Assembly: GCA_028671895.1 (NCBI GenBank)
Contig: CM053802.1
Coordinates: 19,661,631-19,725,630 of the forward strand
Length of the DNA: 64,000 nucleotides
Reading direction: 5' to 3'
Source of the DNA: Oenanthe sinensis
Lineage: Eukaryota > Streptophyta > Magnoliopsida > Apiales > Apiaceae
Positions within the stretch are counted from its first letter, which is position 1. The number at the start of each line of letters is the position of its first letter. The translations under genes were made by a program, and so were the position numbers. The notes beneath the pieces are model-generated. The model ran no database searches. It saw nothing but the letters and a program-made list of their open reading frames with translations, and was not told the origin of the DNA. Positions 1-10,924 of this stretch are shown here, one piece after another.

Positions 1-857
1 TTATTGTCCAAACATTCAGGTTTTTGTTTTGGGGGATTATAATCCAAGAATTATAATCCATACATTATAATCTCTTCACTATTAAAGGTGTATGTTAAGC
101 GCTCCCTCATTCTGCAGATTATGACTTAAGTATAACTACTTTCAGTTGGATGCATATGAAGAATAGTACTGCAAATGTCTTTGCCACTAAATTTGTCAGT
201 GTGTGGTATGTAGTAAGCTTAGCTGTTTATATGTTTTCCTTTAGTAAGGAGACAAGTAAAATAAATAAGAATCATAGTGTTATGTAATACACTAATTCAA
301 CTCATTAAAACCGAAAGGACTTTAGCTAAAGCAAGAAAGGAAGATCCATACAATGTCTCGGATGCTGTTTCCCCAGTCCTCACATTTTCTTTTAAATGAA
401 GTATAATGGATAAATTGGATTCGAGGAAGTGGACTTGGTTTTCCGGCAAAACCAAGAAAAGATTGAGCTCACAATTCCTGAAACAGAAGACTGCAGGTAT
501 GTTTTAGTTTGTCTCCAATTTATAGTGCTGATTTTTTCATTCATTATATGTAGTGCACACTGAGTTTGTCAGTATACACATCCAGAAAATATTTGATTGT
601 TGAATAAATATCTTGGCATACCATATGAAAAAATATTCTGTTAAATTTGTTCGCTAGCTTGATGATGGTAAATGTGGTCCAATATGATTGCTGCATTGTA
701 ATTGTTTTAGGGCCAATGTATGCACTATTAATCTCCACTGATCTTTTGATTGAAACCTAGCCTCGCTATATCTGCCTAGATTATTGTGTATTGCTTCAAT
801 TTTAATTGCAACAATTTTAATCTGTGAAATTAATGCTTCAATTAATTGTGATATACA

Positions 858-908
<51 letters not shown>

Positions 909-1362
909 TGCGTGATACAAAAGGTTAATGTAATTGGGTTTATTAATATATTCGGTTCAATTTGCGTTGTTTGTTGTTTGTAATGACTAATGAGTCTAGA
1001 TTAAGAAGTATTATATCAATCTATAATCGGACTTATTAATAGATAATTTACATCAAATGCTCATGAACTTGATATGGTGAGCTATATATCTCATAGAAAA
1101 TCCAAGTTCAAAATGTATGACACATAAACAGAGGCTCTCAGATGGTTCACATAAGGAATCGGAAAGGAAAAAATAATGCAAATAAATGACACGAATTATA
1201 AAGAAGACCTAGATAGAAAAGAATAACATGAAACGAAAATCGTAGTATATTTCTAAAAGTATTAAAGTTGCTTATTAGTTCACAGACATCTCCAGCTTCT
1301 CGTTCTGTTTTTCTCAAATTTCTATATACATGTTTTCTACTTTTCCTGCTACAGGTTTGGAC
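1..1362. other. AT-rich stretch without a recognised gene
   Basis: No reading frame here resembles a known protein. The first 90 bases contain three copies of the short motif ATTATAATC. The only clear structure is a TA microsatellite, listed separately. Confidence 0.5.
859..904. repeat. (TA)n microsatellite
   Basis: About 23 uninterrupted TA units. It probably varies in length between individuals. Confidence 0.95.
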
Positions 1363-1769
1363 CAGGGGTGTAAACAATTAAGTTGAGCAGAGCCAAACAT
1401 TGTTTGACTCGAGCTCGACCGAGCCATAATTTTCAAGTTCGAAGTTCGGCTCAACAATAGTTCAATATGATCGAGCTCAACTCTAAATCTCAGATTAATT
1501 CTACTAAATATTGACAAAAAACTCGAATTTAATAAGATCGGCTCGAGTTCGACTCAATTAAATATGTAAAATATATAAGAACATATAAAATAAATATAAA
1601 CTCAATTAGGCTCACGAGCCTTACAAGCTATGTAATTTGAAGCTCGAGCTCGGCTCATTAAATTATTCGAATATCTCGAGTTCGGCTCGATTACTATCAA
1701 ACCGAATTTGAATATTTTACGAACCGAACTCAAATAGATCATGAACAGTTTGACACATTTACATCCTTA
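1363..1769. mobile_element. MITE, hAT-like, rich in GAGCTCGA/GAGCCGAAC motifs (copy M1)
   Basis: The left end reads CAGGGGTGTAAAC and the right end, read on the other strand, TAAGGATGTAAAT, which gives imperfect terminal inverted repeats. Short flanks TTTGGAC and TTTGAAC look like a decayed target duplication of about 8 bp, as hAT elements make. The interior is a string of GAGCTCGA, GAGCCGAA and CTCGAGTTC words. Related pieces lie at 1952-2184, 7625-7760, 10648-10850 and 51227-51622. It encodes nothing. The superfamily call rests on the ends and the TSD length only. Confidence 0.6.
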
Positions 1770-1780
1770 TTTTGAACTCT

Positions 1781-1951
1781 GGTAAAAAATTCAGCTAAGT
1801 TGAATTCACGTAACGTCATAACTCATTAGAATTTATGTTCGGATATCTCTAACATTTATCGGCGTATCCGGTATCCATATATGTTATCTCTACTGAACGG
1901 CCTATCTAATTATACGTAATTTCTGTATTTGCATATTTGACTTTTGTGGTG
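1781..1951 (+). promoter_or_regulatory. Distal promoter module of zinc-finger copy 1
   Basis: About 170 bp, from GGTAAAAAATTCAGC to TTGTGGTG, that recurs upstream of all three zinc-finger copies (twice in copy 3, 51050-51226 and 51633-51804). In copy 3 it runs directly into the TATA region. In copy 1 a MITE fragment now separates it from the TATA box. Regulatory function is inferred from position and repeated retention. Confidence 0.4.
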
Positions 1952-2184
1952 AGCCGAATCGAGCCGAACATTGTTAGACTTGAGCTCGACCGGGCCATAA
2001 TTTTCAAGTTCGAGGTTCGGCTCGACAATAGTTCAATATGATCAAGCTCAACTCGAAATCTTGGATTAATTATACTAAATATTGACAAAAAAAAACTTGA
2101 ATTTAATAAGATCGGCTCGAGTTCGACTCAATTATATATGTAAAATATATGAGAATATATAAAATAAATATAAACTCAATTAAG
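1952..2184. mobile_element. MITE fragment (copy M2) fused to the zinc-finger core promoter
   Basis: It begins inside the MITE (AGCCGAATCGAGCC) directly after TTGTGGTG, the same junction seen at 51226/51227, so a tandem duplication made the junction before the gene copies separated. Its right end stops at CTCAATTAAG and joins CACGTTGTTCACTCC. Compared with copy 3, the rest of the MITE and a whole promoter module (about 340 bp) are missing. Confidence 0.6.
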
Positions 2185-2207
2185 CACGTTGTTCACTCCT
2201 CCGATCC

Positions 2208-2215
2208 TATAAATA
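2208..2215 (+). promoter_or_regulatory. TATA box of zinc-finger copy 1
   Basis: TATAAATA, 63 bases before the start codon at 2278. The same box in the same context (GATCCTATAAATACTCAAG) occurs at 11208 in copy 2 and 51835 in copy 3. Confidence 0.6.
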
Positions 2216-2277
2216 CTCAAGGCTTGAGTATATGTCCCACATATGTTCTTCATATTTTATTTGTGAAAACAGTAAGC

Positions 2278-2876
2278 ATGGCAATCTTTGTCAGGCAAAC
2301 ACCTTCCTGGACTCCACAATGTCCGTTCTGCAACAAACTAATCATCTGCCGTTTTACCTTGTTTCTTCACTGCATTAGGATTCACCTGGATATGCAGTGT
2401 CGCCTATATGGCGAAGTAAATGTCGGTTATTTTAGCCTTGTTTACCATTTTGTGCGAGTTCACATGTAGATAACTATTGCTTGACGGATTGATGTATTTA
2501 GAATTGCTTCTATATTGCAAGAAATTCCTTTATTTGACACTCATTGATTGACATGCAACTTGCTGCAATGTCATTATCTCAGATCATATTGCGATACAGA
2601 GATACCATGTCACATGCCGTTCCTGCCTCTCTTGCTGTGCAATATTTGAATGTTCATTTCTCAATTCCAAGGGGAACCTATACTGTGCCGGTACAGAATG
2701 TTCAGAATATAGTTGGTACGAGACAGAATCAATCACCAGTGGCATCACAGTCATCAGAAGAAGAACATACTCAATCTGTACAAAATTGCACTCCGCTCAT
2801 CAACCAGCTTAATGATCCTACTGAAGAAATAATCCATGTGGAAGATAGTGATGATGAAGAAATAGACTTGGATTGA
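2278..2876 (+). pseudogene. Tandem C2H2 zinc-finger gene, copy 1 (broken)
   Basis: Unrecognised plant gene. The start at 2278 (MAIFVRQTPSW) is chosen because it is shared by all copies and follows the TATA box. Finger 1 is C-x2-C-x12-H-x4-H. Finger 2 has the same spacing, but its second cysteine is now tyrosine (CRLYGEV), so it should not bind zinc. A TAG follows the second finger at 2467, then an in-frame TGA and a one-base deletion near 2530. The frame reopens at 2544 and runs to 2876, adding a region with a RYRD motif, a Ser/Gln-rich stretch and an acidic tail (DSDDEEIDLD) that the other copies have lost. Two identical-spacing fingers plus an acidic tail suggest a nucleic-acid-binding or regulatory protein; this is inference. 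The copy is clearly non-functional as one protein. Confidence 0.65.
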
Positions 2877-3180
2877 GAGTCTTAAAGTGTAATTGCACAC
2901 CGAGTTTGATGTGTGAATCAGGTTCTGAATCAAGATTATATAGTGAATAAAACCAGAACCTGCGGGCTTGGTGTTTGCAATGACTATCAATAAAACTATA
3001 AAAGTATTATATGAATCTGTTATGTATGATGAGAACGCATATCACATATGGTAAATGAAATTATAGTTGAATAAGAGTGAATTGCAAAATGGTGATCAAA
3101 CTATACATACTATAGCATTTTGGTTAAATTTTCAAATTCACAATTTGATGAACTTTTCATTTTTCAAAGAAGTGGAATAT
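2877..3180. repeat. Shared 3' flank of zinc-finger copies 1 and 3
   Basis: Nearly identical to 52506-52810. Similarity ends abruptly after CAAAGAAGTGG in both copies, which marks one end of the segmental duplication. Copy 2 shares only the first part and diverges after about 11898. Confidence 0.7.
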
Positions 3181-3269
3181 AATTAATATAAAATACTGAA
3201 CATTTTAATACATTTCATTTTTCATATAAATAATTTACATTTTAATACAGAACACTATCACAAATTAAG

Positions 3270-4030
3270 TAGGACTGCACATAATTACAGTTCGGACCGG
3301 TAAATCAGACGGGATCTGGTCCTTTGATCCAAGACTCGACCGGACGGCTTGAAATCGGGTCGATACAGCTCGGTCTCAAAATTTTAATAAATTATGTATT
3401 CTGTCCGGTCCGGTCCAAGACCATAAAAAACCAGTTGTGATCATATTGAACTGTACATTTTATATATAATATTATAACAAAGTCGTTATGTATTAAAAAA
3501 TTATTAATGATAAAGGAAAGTTATATTTATTGTAACCACATTTTATCTACAAAATCCAATATAAATAAATCGTGATACATGGTAATTTACTCATTTTCAT
3601 TTAATACTCTTACATAAGAGATATACTTTACAATTTAATTTTATATTAATTAATTAAAATGAACAAAAAATTATATAATAAATAAAAGAAAATATTTGAT
3701 AACCTATAACAACACAAGAAGCATCGATACGAATTCACAGTGATTTTATATTTTTATTAAAATAAAAGTAGAATGTAAATATAAATTTTAAATTATAAAT
3801 ATTATGAGAATAACTAAATCAATGATGAGAAAAAGAATCTAAACTTCAGTATGTATAGATTATTAAAATCTAATACTTATTATATGAATAATTTATATAT
3901 AAGTTAATATATAAAACCCGTCGGTACCAAAACGAAAATTAAGGGTCCAGTCTTCGGTTCACATTTTATAAAAATATCAGTCTTCATTCCAGCCTGTGTT
4001 GTTCCCGTTTTAACCATTTGTACAGCCCTA
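3270..4030. mobile_element. Non-autonomous hAT-like element
   Basis: The left end TAGGACTGCACATAA and the right end, read on the other strand, TAGGGCTGTACAAAT form terminal inverted repeats. The subterminal parts are rich in GGACCGG and CGGTCC words and the middle is AT-rich. The right flank ATCACAAG also occurs, with ATCACAA, just left of the element. A diverged copy of the flank at 5238-5265 runs through without the element and so acts as an empty site. No coding capacity was seen. Confidence 0.6.
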
Positions 4031-4250
4031 ATCACAAGACAATAACTTGCATGAACCGGCTAATCCTACAATTCATATGCTCGACAATCCTTATTCCAAG
4101 GGCCTCTCCTTTTTCCATACATTTTATCCTATCTGCTTTTACAAGTTGGCTTCAGAATGTTCTCAACTTTTTAATTAGTTGGATTTGAAAGAGAGTCATG
4201 ATTGAATATGAAACAAATGAGCATCTTAAACCATGCATTAACAAATTCAC
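4031..4250. repeat. Imperfect duplicate of 5239-5520
   Basis: Both stretches share TATCACAAGACAATAACTTG near the start and then blocks such as CAATCCTTATTCCAAG, CTGCTTTTAC and GAATGTTCTCAA in the same order, separated by small insertions and deletions. This is an old local duplication; no gene was recognised in it. Confidence 0.6.
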
Positions 4251-4457
4251 CAATCCATTACGTTTCACAAACTCGGAAGGATCGTGCTTTATTTCTCTGG
4301 TTTAATTAAGTCACTAATACGTATATAGTTTTAGAAGTTGCATAACACTATGCTAATACAAGTTAAGGAAAAGAATAACATATCCATCAACCTGCAGCAT
4401 AGCTTCCTCATTATTAACCGACATACATATCATGCATCCATTCTAGCAGCTTACGGT

Positions 4458-4565
4458 CTATACGACTGCAATGGTTTTAGTTTCAGGTACTCCATTAAGC
4501 TTGTTTGCACGTGGAAGCTTGTCCTGCCCAACTGCGATTTGCTGTTTCTCTGAAACTAAACGAAG
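4458..4565 (-). pseudogene. Possible last exon of a broken unidentified gene
   Basis: On the minus strand an acceptor-like ...GACTCGACAG lies just above 4565. An open stretch follows (LRLVSEKQQIAVGQDK and on) and ends in TAG at 4458-4460. It lies downstream of three other exon-like pieces on the same strand (7183-7309, 7005-7054, 5781-5972). Whether it belongs with them is inference. I do not recognise the protein. Confidence 0.25.
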
Positions 4566-5780
4566 CTGTCGAGTCACTTGTGATTCAACTTATTCAGAGA
4601 GAGGATATGATCGTCCACTTCCACGATCAAGATCTTTAAATGATAGCTTTAGTGAGTTGTTTATCTTTTAACGGGGACTCCAGTGTCACATGTACACCTG
4701 GACGTCGAAAACGCAATTAGTATGACATTGCTAGTGACATGATCAGTAAAAACAGGGAAGTTTTGCATAACTTGAACAGTCACAGTGAATGAACTGAATA
4801 GAGATTAGCCAAGGATCTGAAGATTCTAAAATTATTTGTATTTCAGTTCTCAACATGGCTTAAAAAACGGAAAACAGAGAGGAATTCAGACATTAATCCT
4901 TCACAAAGTACATGATGCAGCAAACATGTTCTTACAGAATCTCAAATATATAATGCCTTGGATTAGTAGGTTCTCCTCTATGTAGAGCAGGCCGTTTTGT
5001 GTATTCTTCTTTCATTGCCAACAAATCCCATAAATAATGGGGAGGATTTAAAACACGTATTTATAAACATGATCGAACTAGATTACAAACATGATGTTCT
5101 GGTAAGCTCGCTGAAGAGGCAAGCAGCTACACATGCATAATCGAATTGATTTCATTCACATCAACATGGATATTATATAATCATTAGAAATAAAATAAAA
5201 AGCAGTGTCACATGCACTAAAAATGGAATATCAAACATTATCACAAGACAATAACTTGCATGAACTCAACAGGAGGCACATCCATGGGTCTTATTTTAGA
5301 GACATGTGTAGGCCATACAACAGTCAAGCTATATGTGACTGAATACACATATAGGAAACTACTATGTTCCCTTTCGGTAGTACAAATTCATTCATATGCC
5401 CTACAATCCTTATTCCAAGTGCCTCTACTTTTCTCTAGTATGAAAGACATTTTACTCAATCTGCTTTTACGAGTTGGCCTTGGAATGTTCTCAATTTTTT
5501 AAATTGGATGGATAAATCAGATAGCAATCCAGTAGTGTCATTTACGATAATATATTCAGAAATTGTAACCAAGTCAGACTTTTTTCTTTGGATAGTTGAT
5601 ATATATCAAGTGTAGGGAGAGGGGGAGATGATAATAGAACTCTAGACTTCTTCTAGCACTAGGAGCACCGAGCACCTTTGTCAGCGGTCAAGCACTCTTT
5701 AATTCTCCGTGCAGAGCTCTCAGCCAACTGAGTTAATATTTACGCACTTGGTGGAGAAAAAAAACAAATTAATCAATATA

Positions 5781-5972
5781 CCTGGAGTGAGAATATTGCC
5801 CACATTCATGGCATTCAACATGTTGCCGCATGATAAAATTCACAATTTCAGGAACACTAGGTTGCAACTTGTCAGACCCCATCATTGTTTTGAAAAAATG
5901 GCAACTTTTTTCTTCATCTTCTTCCCACCAAGCTCATAGGGTGAAGCAATCATGGCATGATGGAGCACATAC
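5781..5972 (-). pseudogene. Exon-like piece of a broken unidentified gene
   Basis: It is bounded on the minus strand by an acceptor (TGCACTTTCCAG before it) and a donor (CTCCAG|GTATAT). Its opening codons (YVLHHAMIASPYELGGKK) join in phase to the end of the piece at 7005-7054. An in-frame TGA at 5882-5884 breaks it. Another frame further on reads HVECHECGQYSH, a possible Cys/His cluster, which suggests a frameshift. The family is not recognised. Confidence 0.3.
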
Positions 5973-6007
5973 CTGGAAAGTGCATTTGATTTGATATACT
6001 ATTAAGA

Positions 6008-6231
6008 TGTAAGCACTATGAGGTCATATGGTGATATCTTGCTTAGGTCACATTATTGTAAAATGAGTAGGGAGCAAGTTTGTTTCCTCTATATAAGCAG
6101 ATCTTGTCTATTTGTAAGATACAACTAATTAATATTACAAGTCTAGTTTTACTCTCTTATCTCTCTGTTTTGTACATAGCATTATATAATAATTATATCA
6201 CATATCTACATAGTTAAGATGGTATCAGAGC
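6008..6231 (+). mobile_element. Copia-type LTR remnant with primer-binding site
   Basis: About 203 bp from TGTAAGCACTATG to CATATCTACA, with a TATATAAG box near 6098. It is followed after nine bases by TGGTATCAGAGC (6220-6231), the primer-binding site matching initiator-Met tRNA. No gag-pol and no second LTR follow, so this is a truncated 5' end. It lies between exon-like pieces of the broken minus-strand gene, i.e. in what would be an intron. The exact LTR borders are uncertain. Confidence 0.6.
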
Positions 6232-7004
6232 CTCAGTTCTGCAAGGAGAACAAGCTCTGAACACTTTATCAGTCAGATCAATCAGAAACTCAGAAACTTC
6301 CAACCAAGGCACATATCAAACAATCTGTAGACATCTACCAAGAGGAACATGATATAGTAGTGGAAGCTGTCTTTTGAGGTAAGCTTCTCAAGCTGACAAA
6401 AGAGGATAACAGCCAAGTTTATTTTATGAAATTAATATAACAAGAAATTAACTATTAGTTCCTTTATCAAGAACAAGTACAGAAAGAATAATATATAAGT
6501 TCCTCCTTGGAAAATTTTCTCTTCCTTCTGCCTTGTCATTTTCTGAGTGATATATTTCCTCTGTATGTTGAGTAATTGACTTTTTACCATGTTGAGTGAT
6601 GATTCTGAGGCTCAATTTGGCGCACAAGTGAACCTCATTTGTTTTTTTTTTTTTTTACATATTTCAAAAGTATATTGAGAGAAAAATTCATGACTTCTCA
6701 AGTCCAATAAAACCAAAGGTCCAAGGAGAGGGTGAAAATACAGGAAACCTTGAAAAACGAAATCACTAATTTTAACAACTCTATCAAGATAAACATCGAA
6801 ACATTTATTTTTCCTCAACTAAATGTCGAGTATACATTGTCACTCAATGTAATCACAGTACACAATCATTCGCATGATCAGACTTTTATAAAAAAAAGTG
6901 CAAGTCCCTAAGGTCCTGGCCTCTACCAACGGAGACACCGGTGCGTGACAAGAAATAAAAAGAGCAAGGTTTCCTACAACTTAAAAGAACATTCTGATCA
7001 TTAC
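6232..7004. other. Stretch without a recognised gene
   Basis: The first 150 bases may be the leader of the truncated copia element. A poly-T/A run lies near 6642-6655. Nothing else could be assigned. Confidence 0.4.
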
Positions 7005-7054
7005 CTTTTGAGTTGAAAAAGAAGAGATGCGCCGCCCCCATTGGCTATGATCTT
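7005..7054 (-). pseudogene. Exon-like piece of a broken unidentified gene
   Basis: This 50-bp minus-strand piece lies between TTTGGAACAG and AAAAG|GTAATG, reads KIIANGGGASLLFQLK and ends in phase 2, which the piece at 5781-5972 completes. The upstream piece at 7183-7309 ends in phase 0, so all three are phase-compatible. The reading resembles real protein more than chance, but no family is recognised. Confidence 0.35.
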
Positions 7055-7182
7055 CTGTTCCAAAAAAATTACGCAAGAGTAATAAAATATCGTAATATAA
7101 ACCCCTAAGATAAATATGTGACAAAGTAGCAGCTGTTTTAAGTAAACAATTAGAGTATAAAGACATCAGAGAATGGCTCTAC

Positions 7183-7309
7183 CTCATTCTCTATAAATAA
7201 TTTAGTGAAGGAACTTGCATTCACTAATACACCCTTCTCCAGATCAAAAATTTTCTTTTTCTTGCCAATAGAGAGTTTTTGAAGCCATTGTAGCTTGATA
7301 ATCCACATG
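7183..7309 (-). pseudogene. Exon-like piece of a broken unidentified gene
   Basis: Minus strand, acceptor CTCTGCAG and donor GAATGAG|GTAGAG. The open reading (WIIKLQWLQKLSIGKKKK and on, 42 codons) is basic in the middle. It is the most upstream piece found; no promoter or start was seen above it, so the gene is partial. The function is unknown. Confidence 0.35.
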
Positions 7310-7624
7310 CTGCAGAGTGCAGATCCAGAGGATATAATAAATGTTGTGCCTTCTAAATAAAGATGATGATATGCATATATTCCTACTTAAATAATTGGCC
7401 GATTATATATAGTAGGTTGGGGATCATTAATAACGAAACACCTTTAGATGACAAATTAGTCTGAAAAAGAGTTACAAATATGTTACACTTAAACTAATAC
7501 AATAATCGGAATCCGAAGAAGATCTCACATTAGGCCTGATACTTCATTCCTTATTGTATCACGAATGCAGTTGCTACTAACAGGATAGTGCTTACAAAAA
7601 TCATTTTACAATGTTCTATAAATA

Positions 7625-7760
7625 TGGCTCGACAATAGTTCGATATGTTCGAGCTCAGCTCGTAAACTCGAATCAATTCTACTAAATATTGACAAAAGCT
7701 CGAATTTGATAAGTTCGGCTCGAGTTCGACTCAATTAAATATATACAAAATATATATCTA
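7625..7760. mobile_element. Fragment of the GAGCTCGA-rich MITE
   Basis: Matches the middle of the copies at 1363 and 51227 (ATATTGACAAAA, GGCTCGAGTTCGACTCAATT). Both termini are missing. Confidence 0.6.
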
Positions 7761-7779
7761 TATTTATATCTATACTATT

Positions 7780-7900
7780 ACATAATAAGCAAACATGAGA
7801 TCTTTCATAATTAAGATGGGTTAATCATAAAAAAATAATAATGATCGTTAGATCTTTAGTAAATACTAGATTATATCTCGTGCGATGCACGAATCAATTT
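7780..7900. repeat. AT-rich dispersed repeat, related to 61920-62240
   Basis: It contains AAGCAAACATGAGATCTTT and GTTAGATCTTTAGT, found reversed at 61960-62045 (ACTAAAGATCTAACGGTTA). A near-palindrome TCGTGCGATGCACGA lies at 7879-7893. The family is not identified. Confidence 0.4.
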
Positions 7901-8137
7901 TTTTTAAAAATATTTCTTATATAATTTATATTTATTTTTCTAATAATAATAATTGAAATTTTACTTAATGGTATATGTATATATTTTTTGTGTAATTTTT
8001 CATATGATTTATTTTTATTTGTATTTAAATAAATATAATATTTGTCTATTTTTATTTAGAGATCTATTTTAATTAGGGAATTAATGTACCATGTATTTTA
8101 GTTAGCAGATTACTCTTAATGTTTGAATATCAGGCTC

Positions 8138-8592
8138 AATAAGGGTCTTTTGGTTCAGGTTTTGTGGAATGAGGTATAAGTTTAAAATGGATAAAACTCA
8201 TACCTGATATTTGTTTCTTTTTTTTTTTAAATTTCAAACTCATACCTCAAACCCACAAGGTATGAGTTTTTGATATCCTGGAGTGGGTGGATATGAGGGA
8301 AGGGTATGAGTATCAATTTTATTATTATTATTTTTTTTATTGATAATTAACATTATTAATAATCAAAAAATAATAATATATGCAATCAAACATTACTAAT
8401 AATAAAAAAATTTATTTATATAATAAAGTAAATTTATCTAACTATTAATTGAATAATACTTTACATTAAATAATTTCATTCCAGAACTAAACCAAATACA
8501 TGATATCAATAATGCAATTTCATCGTCATACCACCCTAACCCGATTCCTAGTACCAAACTCGTACAACCTCATCAACCAAATGACCCTTAAT
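8138..8592. mobile_element. MITE, probably Tourist-like
   Basis: Termini TAAGGGTCTTTTGGTT and, on the other strand, TAAGGGTCATTTGGTT are inverted repeats around about 450 bp of AT-rich sequence. The 3-bp flanks (AAT on both sides if the ends are taken as AAGGGTC) fit a PIF/Harbinger type. Repeated CTCATACC words near 8220-8310 suggest extended terminal homology. Confidence 0.6.
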
Positions 8593-9020
8593 AAATATCC
8601 GGCCAAAATACCGACTACCAAACTTTTAATATTTCAGTTTTAATAATATAGTATAGATATAAGAACCGTTAAATCTTTGGTTAATTATAGAAAGAACAAT
8701 ATCGTTCAAACAACGTTATATATTTGGTTAACTATAATAAGAACAATAATTGTAAGTTTTATTAAAGTAAATAGATGAGAACAGTTAGATCTAATATTAA
8801 GAAATATTTAAAATTTAAAATTACTATTAGAGATTCACAGTTCGAATCATGTCAAAATATATTAGAAATAAACATTTATGTTATAATGTCATTATTCTTT
8901 TATTGAATTTTATATAAAATTCTATTAAAATTAAAATATTATAAAGTTTTAGCAAATATAAAAATATTTAATGACAAACAAAACTATTATATTTTCAATA
9001 TTAATATACACACACATATA

Positions 9021-9060
<40 letters not shown>

Positions 9061-9496
9061 GAATTTTACTCATTATAGCTAAATTTTACGGCTCCAAACA
9101 ATATATATATCTTGTACTTATTATACCTAACTTTTAATTATTATTAAATTAACTATTCTAATTAACTTATTATCAAAAAAAACTCTTTACAAATATATAA
9201 AAAATTAAAAAAAATATTATATGTATTAACATAAGTTCTCATTTCTATAAAAATTTAATATGACATATTTTCATATCAAATACCAATAAAAATATATTTA
9301 TTTATGTAAATATTAGTCAATCCCTGAGTGCATCTCACGAGTTATAAACTTATATTATTAAAATCGAAACATGAAAATTTTGGTAATCAGTCATCGATCA
9401 TTATTTAGGCCGGATTAATAAATTGATATTGGGCTTAATTTTTAAAAATTAGTCTTCTAATTTAAATAATAATTTTATCCACTTTAAATATAAACT
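8593..9496. other. AT-rich stretch without a recognised gene
   Basis: It holds diverged pieces of the repeat seen at 7780 and 61920 (AACCGTTAAATCTTTGGTTAA) and a TA microsatellite at 9029-9057. No reading frame of interest. Confidence 0.5.
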
Positions 9497-10152
9497 TGTT
9501 TTCTCAGTTACACAAGTAGAAGGGGTTGAATACTTGTGTGCTCTTTTAGCCTGATTAAAATAAACTCAATGTAAATTAAAGTTTTAAATTAAGAACAAAC
9601 ACAAAGATATGAATGAATATTATTTGTATTATTGATGTATGAATATAAACTCTCTTAGGGTATATAAAAACCCTAGCAACTTCTCTGTATTTATCACAAC
9701 AACTTTTTTTATTTCTATGTTATCTCAAAAGTTCGACAATTACAATAGGTTACATAGAGTGTTCGTATAAACTTATAACAGAAAATAAAATCATAATAGG
9801 AATAAAATTCCTAATTATTAGTTGACAATTTTCTTCTGTAATTCTATTTCCTTCCCATATCATATCTGTAAAATATTTGTATTTATCTTCGAAGATTTTC
9901 ATTACCGTGATCGCCTTCCAAATTTAGCTTCAGATTTATGGACTATAGACTTAGATAGCCTATAGATTCTGATCAAGTTCTAAACTCCGATTTACATTCA
10001 AACTCTGGTTTTACTTCTCTTGAAAATCTTCTAAGTACTGATACCTGTATAGATACTAACTAGACTATAATTGTTTAATTATTCAGAAACTAGAAAGACT
10101 TATTACAAATAAAACTATGCTAGAATCTGTTATAGTATTTTGTACATCATCA
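9497..10152 (-). mobile_element. Possible solo LTR, Sirevirus-like
   Basis: On the minus strand it starts TGATGATGTACAAA and ends AACTGAGAAAACA (TG...CA). Its right part contains AAGGGGTTGAATACTTG, like the GGGGTGAATAC near the same end of the LTRs at 16171 and 28756. No target duplication or internal region was found. The call is tentative. Confidence 0.35.
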
Positions 10153-10429
10153 CATGAATATATTCATAACACAAGTAAAATATATTAAAAACTTATAAGA
10201 ATACATTTATACAAGATATTAAATAAAATTATCATTATCATTATAAAATTAAAAATAATTTTAAACCATATAATTGAAATATTAAAAAAAATATTCTGAT
10301 AAATCTGTGTGGGGTATAAGCTAGTATGAGAGAATAAGCTAACCTTCAAACAGAAACTTTTTTATTGTGAAAACCTTCACGAAATTTGCAAGCCGTAATA
10401 AAATATTTAAATAAATTTTAATTTATATT

Positions 10430-10585
10430 AAATTATTTAAATAAAATTTTCATTTATTTGCGATACCTCAAATATTAATTTATATGCGAAACCTCAAATA
10501 TTTATTTAAATAAATATTTAAATTTTAAAATCGTAATAAAATATTTATTTAAATATTAATTTATTTGCGGAACCTCAAAAAATAA
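10430..10585. repeat. Short tandem repeat of TTTGCGAAACCTCAAATATT type
   Basis: Three diverged copies of a word like TTTATTTGCGATACCTCAAA spaced by AT-rich sequence. No further structure. Confidence 0.5.
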
Positions 10586-10647
10586 ATTTTATTTTTAAAG
10601 TTTGGTACTTTTTTATGGTAAAAAGTTTTCACTAAAATGTTATCATA

Positions 10648-10850
10648 TAGGAATATATAGAAAATAAAATAAATATAAGCTCAATTAGGCTCGCGAGCCT
10701 TACAAGCTAAATAATTTGATGTTCGAGTTTGGCTCGGTAAAGTATTCAAATAGCTCGAGTACGAACTTAGCTCAATTATTATCGAACCAAATTTGAATAT
10801 TTTACGAGCCGAACTTGAACTACTTACTCGTGAACAGTTGTTTACACCCC
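10648..10850. mobile_element. 5'-truncated GAGCTCGA-rich MITE upstream of zinc-finger copy 2
   Basis: It matches the right part of the MITE at 51227 and keeps the right terminus (GTTTACACCCC). AAATTTGAAC follows, the same flank as at 1770 and 51623, so the insertion predates duplication of the gene. Confidence 0.6.
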
Positions 10851-10924
10851 AAATTTGAACTCCGGTAAAAATTTCAGTTGACTTGAAGTCACGCAACGTC
10901 ATAACTTATTAGAATTTATGTTCA

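Noticed and set aside
414..496. Possible exon reading GFEEVDLVFRQNQEKIELTI with a donor at 497
   Set aside because: A stop lies just upstream in frame, no acceptor fits, and no neighbouring exon was found.
4471..4671. Plus-strand frame of 66 codons rich in Ser and Arg
   Set aside because: It overlaps the better-supported minus-strand last-exon candidate and has no homology I can name.
6220..6231. tRNA gene suggested by TGGTATCAGAGC
   Set aside because: This is only the retroelement primer-binding site; no cloverleaf surrounds it.
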